A stretch of 10,158 nucleotides of DNA, taken from the NCBI RefSeq assembly GCF_030408595.1, contig NZ_CP047080.1, positions 2,957,501 to 2,967,658 of the forward strand. The letters run 5' to 3'. The stretch comes from Corynebacterium canis. Its GTDB lineage: Bacteria > Actinomycetota > Actinomycetes > Mycobacteriales > Mycobacteriaceae. Shown piece by piece: positions 6,139-10,158 of the stretch. The translations under genes and the position numbers were made by a program. The notes under the pieces are model-generated. The model searched no databases. It was given only the letters and a program-made list of their open reading frames with translations, and was not told the origin of the DNA. Positions within the stretch are counted from its first letter, which is position 1. Every line of letters starts with the position of its first letter.

Positions 6139-7301
6139 AGTGCGACCAGCTTTCGGTTCCTGACCAGCCAGATAAAGGCAGGTGCGCCTATAAGCGCAAC
6201 GATTACCCCGGCTTGCATCTCACCAGGGCGCAGAATGACTCGGCCCGCCACATCAGCCAGAAGAAGCAATGTTGCACCGCCCAGGGCGGAGTAAGGTAAT
6301 AACCAGCGATAATCTGGGCCGGTAAAGACACGCACAATATGTGGAACCATCAAACCAACAAAACCAATCGGTCCCGCAGCGGCAGTAGCCGCACCGGCAA
6401 GCACGGTAATAACGGCGAAGCCTAACAGCGAAATACGCGCCACATTAGCGCCGAGGCTCTGGGCAGTTTCGGCACCTAAACTCAAGAGATTGAGCGATGG
6501 CCCAAGGCTGAGTGCAACTACTGCGCCGAGCAAAATTGGTGGAAGAACGGGCATAATAACATCGAACCCGCGACCAGTGACTGATCCCGCCTGCCAGAAT
6601 CGCAATGCATCGAGCGCTTGAGGGTCAATGTAGACGATCCCGGAAGTTACTGCCGCTAACGTGGCTGACAATGCGGCACCAGCCAGCACCAGCCCTAACG
6701 TATCGCCCTTACCTAACCCAGAATTGGAAATACCAAGTACTAAGAGCGAAGTGATTCCAGCACCAGCGAACGCAAGCCAAAGCGAGCCCATCATGGAGGA
6801 AATACCAAAAAGGTAAAGCCCACTCACCACTGCGAGGGCGGCTCCGGCAGAGACACCCAACATGCCGGGATCAGCTAACGGATTACGAGTAAGAGCTTGA
6901 ATCACTGAACCCGCGAGACCCAACGCAGCGCCGACAAGCATGGCAAGAATTGTCCTAGGAATACGCATCGTGGCAATGATTCCAGCAATTTCGGTAAGCT
7001 CTTCACCGTGCCCAGCGGCTATAGCTGATGCCACGTCTGTATGCGATTGCAGCATTTCCCAAGCTAATGGCATTGCCTCGTATACCTGTGCGGTGGTCGT
7101 GATTTTCGCACCAAGGATGACACTCGCTAACACTAAAAGCGCCAGAAGGGCCATCATGCCTAGTAGGCCAGCTACCTTTTTTGTCGCCGATGTAGCGTGA
7201 TTATTTGCAGATTTTTGCATCGAGTTTGATGCAACTGTAATTGTGGGTTCAGCCGTAGCGAACTGGCAATGTGTACCCGATGTCGAACCAATTTGGGCCA
7301 T
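6135..7301 (-). CDS. FecCD-family siderophore ABC transporter permease (first of pair)
   Basis: This 388-residue permease is the partner of the next gene's product. It carries the family motif TRNPLADPGMLGVSAGA (138-154) and GPIGFVGLMVPHIVR (310-324), and ends with the usual ADVAGR (349-354) and GEMQAGVIVALIGAPAFIWLV-type helix (residues 360-380). Some nine to ten helices are visible, the first at about 42-63. The first 40 residues are hydrophilic and unlike the family, and an in-frame ATG at residue 28 (7220) is a credible alternative start. The ATG at 7301 has AGG only 2 nt before it, so neither start has a good ribosome site and a leaderless transcript is possible. A DtxR-like box lies immediately upstream. 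Confidence 0.92.
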   Translation of the reverse strand: MAQIGSTSGTHCQFATAEPTITVASNSMQKSANNHATSATKKVAGLLGMMALLALLVLASVILGAKITTTAQVYEAMPLAWEMLQSHTDVASAIAAGHGEELTEIAGIIATMRIPRTILAMLVGAALGLAGSVIQALTRNPLADPGMLGVSAGAALAVVSGLYLFGISSMMGSLWLAFAGAGITSLLVLGISNSGLGKGDTLGLVLAGAALSATLAAVTSGIVYIDPQALDALRFWQAGSVTGRGFDVIMPVLPPILLGAVVALSLGPSLNLLSLGAETAQSLGANVARISLLGFAVITVLAGAATAAAGPIGFVGLMVPHIVRVFTGPDYRWLLPYSALGGATLLLLADVAGRVILRPGEMQAGVIVALIGAPAFIWLVRNRKLVAL

Positions 7302-7305
7302 TGCC

Positions 7306-7324
7306 TAAGGTTAGCCTGTGTTGG
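7306..7324 (-). promoter_or_regulatory. DtxR-type iron operator upstream of the permease pair
   Basis: The plus-strand 19-mer TAAGGTTAGCCTGTGTTGG matches the DtxR consensus at 12 of 19 positions. One half is almost complete (AAGGTTAGCCT) and the other is poor. It lies 5 bp upstream of the permease ATG. A half-good site is weaker evidence than the box before the binding-protein gene, but finding both at transporter starts supports joint iron control. Confidence 0.6.
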
Positions 7325-7453
7325 CTAATTGAGGAAAGTATTTAAATAATATTCAACGACATCAGAGCCCGTACACCGTGAGCCACTACCCGCTAAAATT
7401 TTTAGCAGCAAACAGGAATTCTTCGATCGCTGATTCAAGCGGAATATATGGAA
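7325..7453 (-). promoter_or_regulatory. AT-rich region probably holding the permease operon promoter
   Basis: This gap between the rRNA terminator and the permease operator is AT-rich. TATTAT on the minus strand (7346-7351) is a fair -10 and would start transcription near 7338, upstream of the DtxR-like box, but no good -35 is spaced 16-18 bp from it. A small palindrome, GCTAAAATTTTTAGC, sits at 7392-7406. I see no gene. Confidence 0.35.
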
Positions 7454-7480
7454 ACGGCCCGGTTGGTGTGTCCGGGCCGT
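7454..7480 (-). terminator. rRNA operon terminator
   Basis: A perfect 9-bp GC-rich stem, ACGGCCCGG / CCGGGCCGT, with a 9-nt loop lies about 18 nt past the 5S 3' end. On the minus strand it is followed by TTCCATATATT rather than a clean U-run. The strong stem and position make it the intrinsic stop of the right-hand rRNA operon. Confidence 0.85.
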
Positions 7481-7497
7481 TGGTGTTTGGTTTTGGG

Positions 7498-7616
7498 TGT
7501 CGGCGGTGTCCTACTCTCCCACACACTGCCGTGTGCAGTACCATTGGCGCTGGTGGGCTTAGCTTCCGGGTTCGGGATGGGTCCGGGCGTTTCCCCGCCG
7601 CTGTTGCCACCGACAA
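7498..7616 (-). rRNA. rrf: 5S ribosomal RNA
   Basis: This is a complete 119-nt 5S rRNA in sense on the minus strand. It begins TTGTCGGTGGCAACAGCGG and ends ACACCGCCGACA, and these ends pair to form helix I. The internal CCCGGACCCATCCCGAACCC and GGAAGCTAAGCCC segments are the conserved loop A-B-C region. Ends are set by that pairing and may differ by a base or two. It follows the 23S gene after about 60 nt and precedes a strong terminator. There is no tRNA gene in either spacer. Confidence 0.97.
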
Positions 7617-7679
7617 GTTTTTTTGTTTGGTTTTTGGGGTGGTGTTGGTGGTGGATACTGTGTAGTGGACGCGTGGTGG
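7617..7679 (-). other. 23S-5S internal spacer
   Basis: This short spacer is G/T-rich on the plus strand, so the rRNA sense strand is C/A-rich. It holds no tRNA or gene, and its boundaries depend on the approximate 23S 3' end. Confidence 0.7.

Positions 7680-10158
<2,479 letters not shown>

Noticed and set aside
7325..7453. Possible tRNA after the 5S gene
   Set aside because: No cloverleaf, T-loop GTTCRA or anticodon arm can be found on either strand.

Overview
The window looks like a Corynebacterium chromosome or a close actinobacterial relative. The rRNA sequences are high-G+C Gram-positive in type: the 23S has the extra actinobacterial stem-loop in domain III, and the 16S leader carries the TGTTTGAGAACTC antitermination motif seen in mycobacteria and corynebacteria. 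DtxR-type iron boxes precede the transporter genes. I cannot fix the species by eye.

Layout. Two co-oriented rRNA operons, both read on the minus strand, flank a short protein-coding segment. On the right are most of a 23S gene (cut by the window end), a complete 5S gene and a GC-rich terminator. On the left are the promoter, a long G/T-rich leader and the first ~717 nt of another operon's 16S gene. About 6 kb lies between them. In minus-strand order this holds two FecCD-type permease genes overlapping by 4 bp, a terminator, a DtxR-boxed promoter, a Tat-exported lipoprotein binding protein overlapping an ABC ATPase, a decayed ABC ATPase tail, a VOC/glyoxalase-fold gene, one uncharacterised gene on the plus strand, and a DUF2871-like membrane protein gene just upstream of the left rRNA promoter. 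I see no tRNA gene, insertion sequence or CRISPR array.

How the genes work together. The four transporter genes are a complete ferric-siderophore-type uptake system: a lipid-anchored receptor, a permease heterodimer and an ATPase. They are arranged as two transcription units, each with a DtxR-like site at its 5' end, so iron repression of both is the simplest model. No siderophore synthesis gene is present, so use of an imported siderophore or one made elsewhere in the genome is likely. The other genes have no obvious link to iron.

Most worth checking: the iron-uptake cassette between tandem rRNA operons, the DtxR-like sites, a 17-bp-period repeat that breaks the frame of an ABC ATPase remnant, and the conserved-looking but unassigned QWGLRGDP protein. 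I found no convincing new defence or mobile system.
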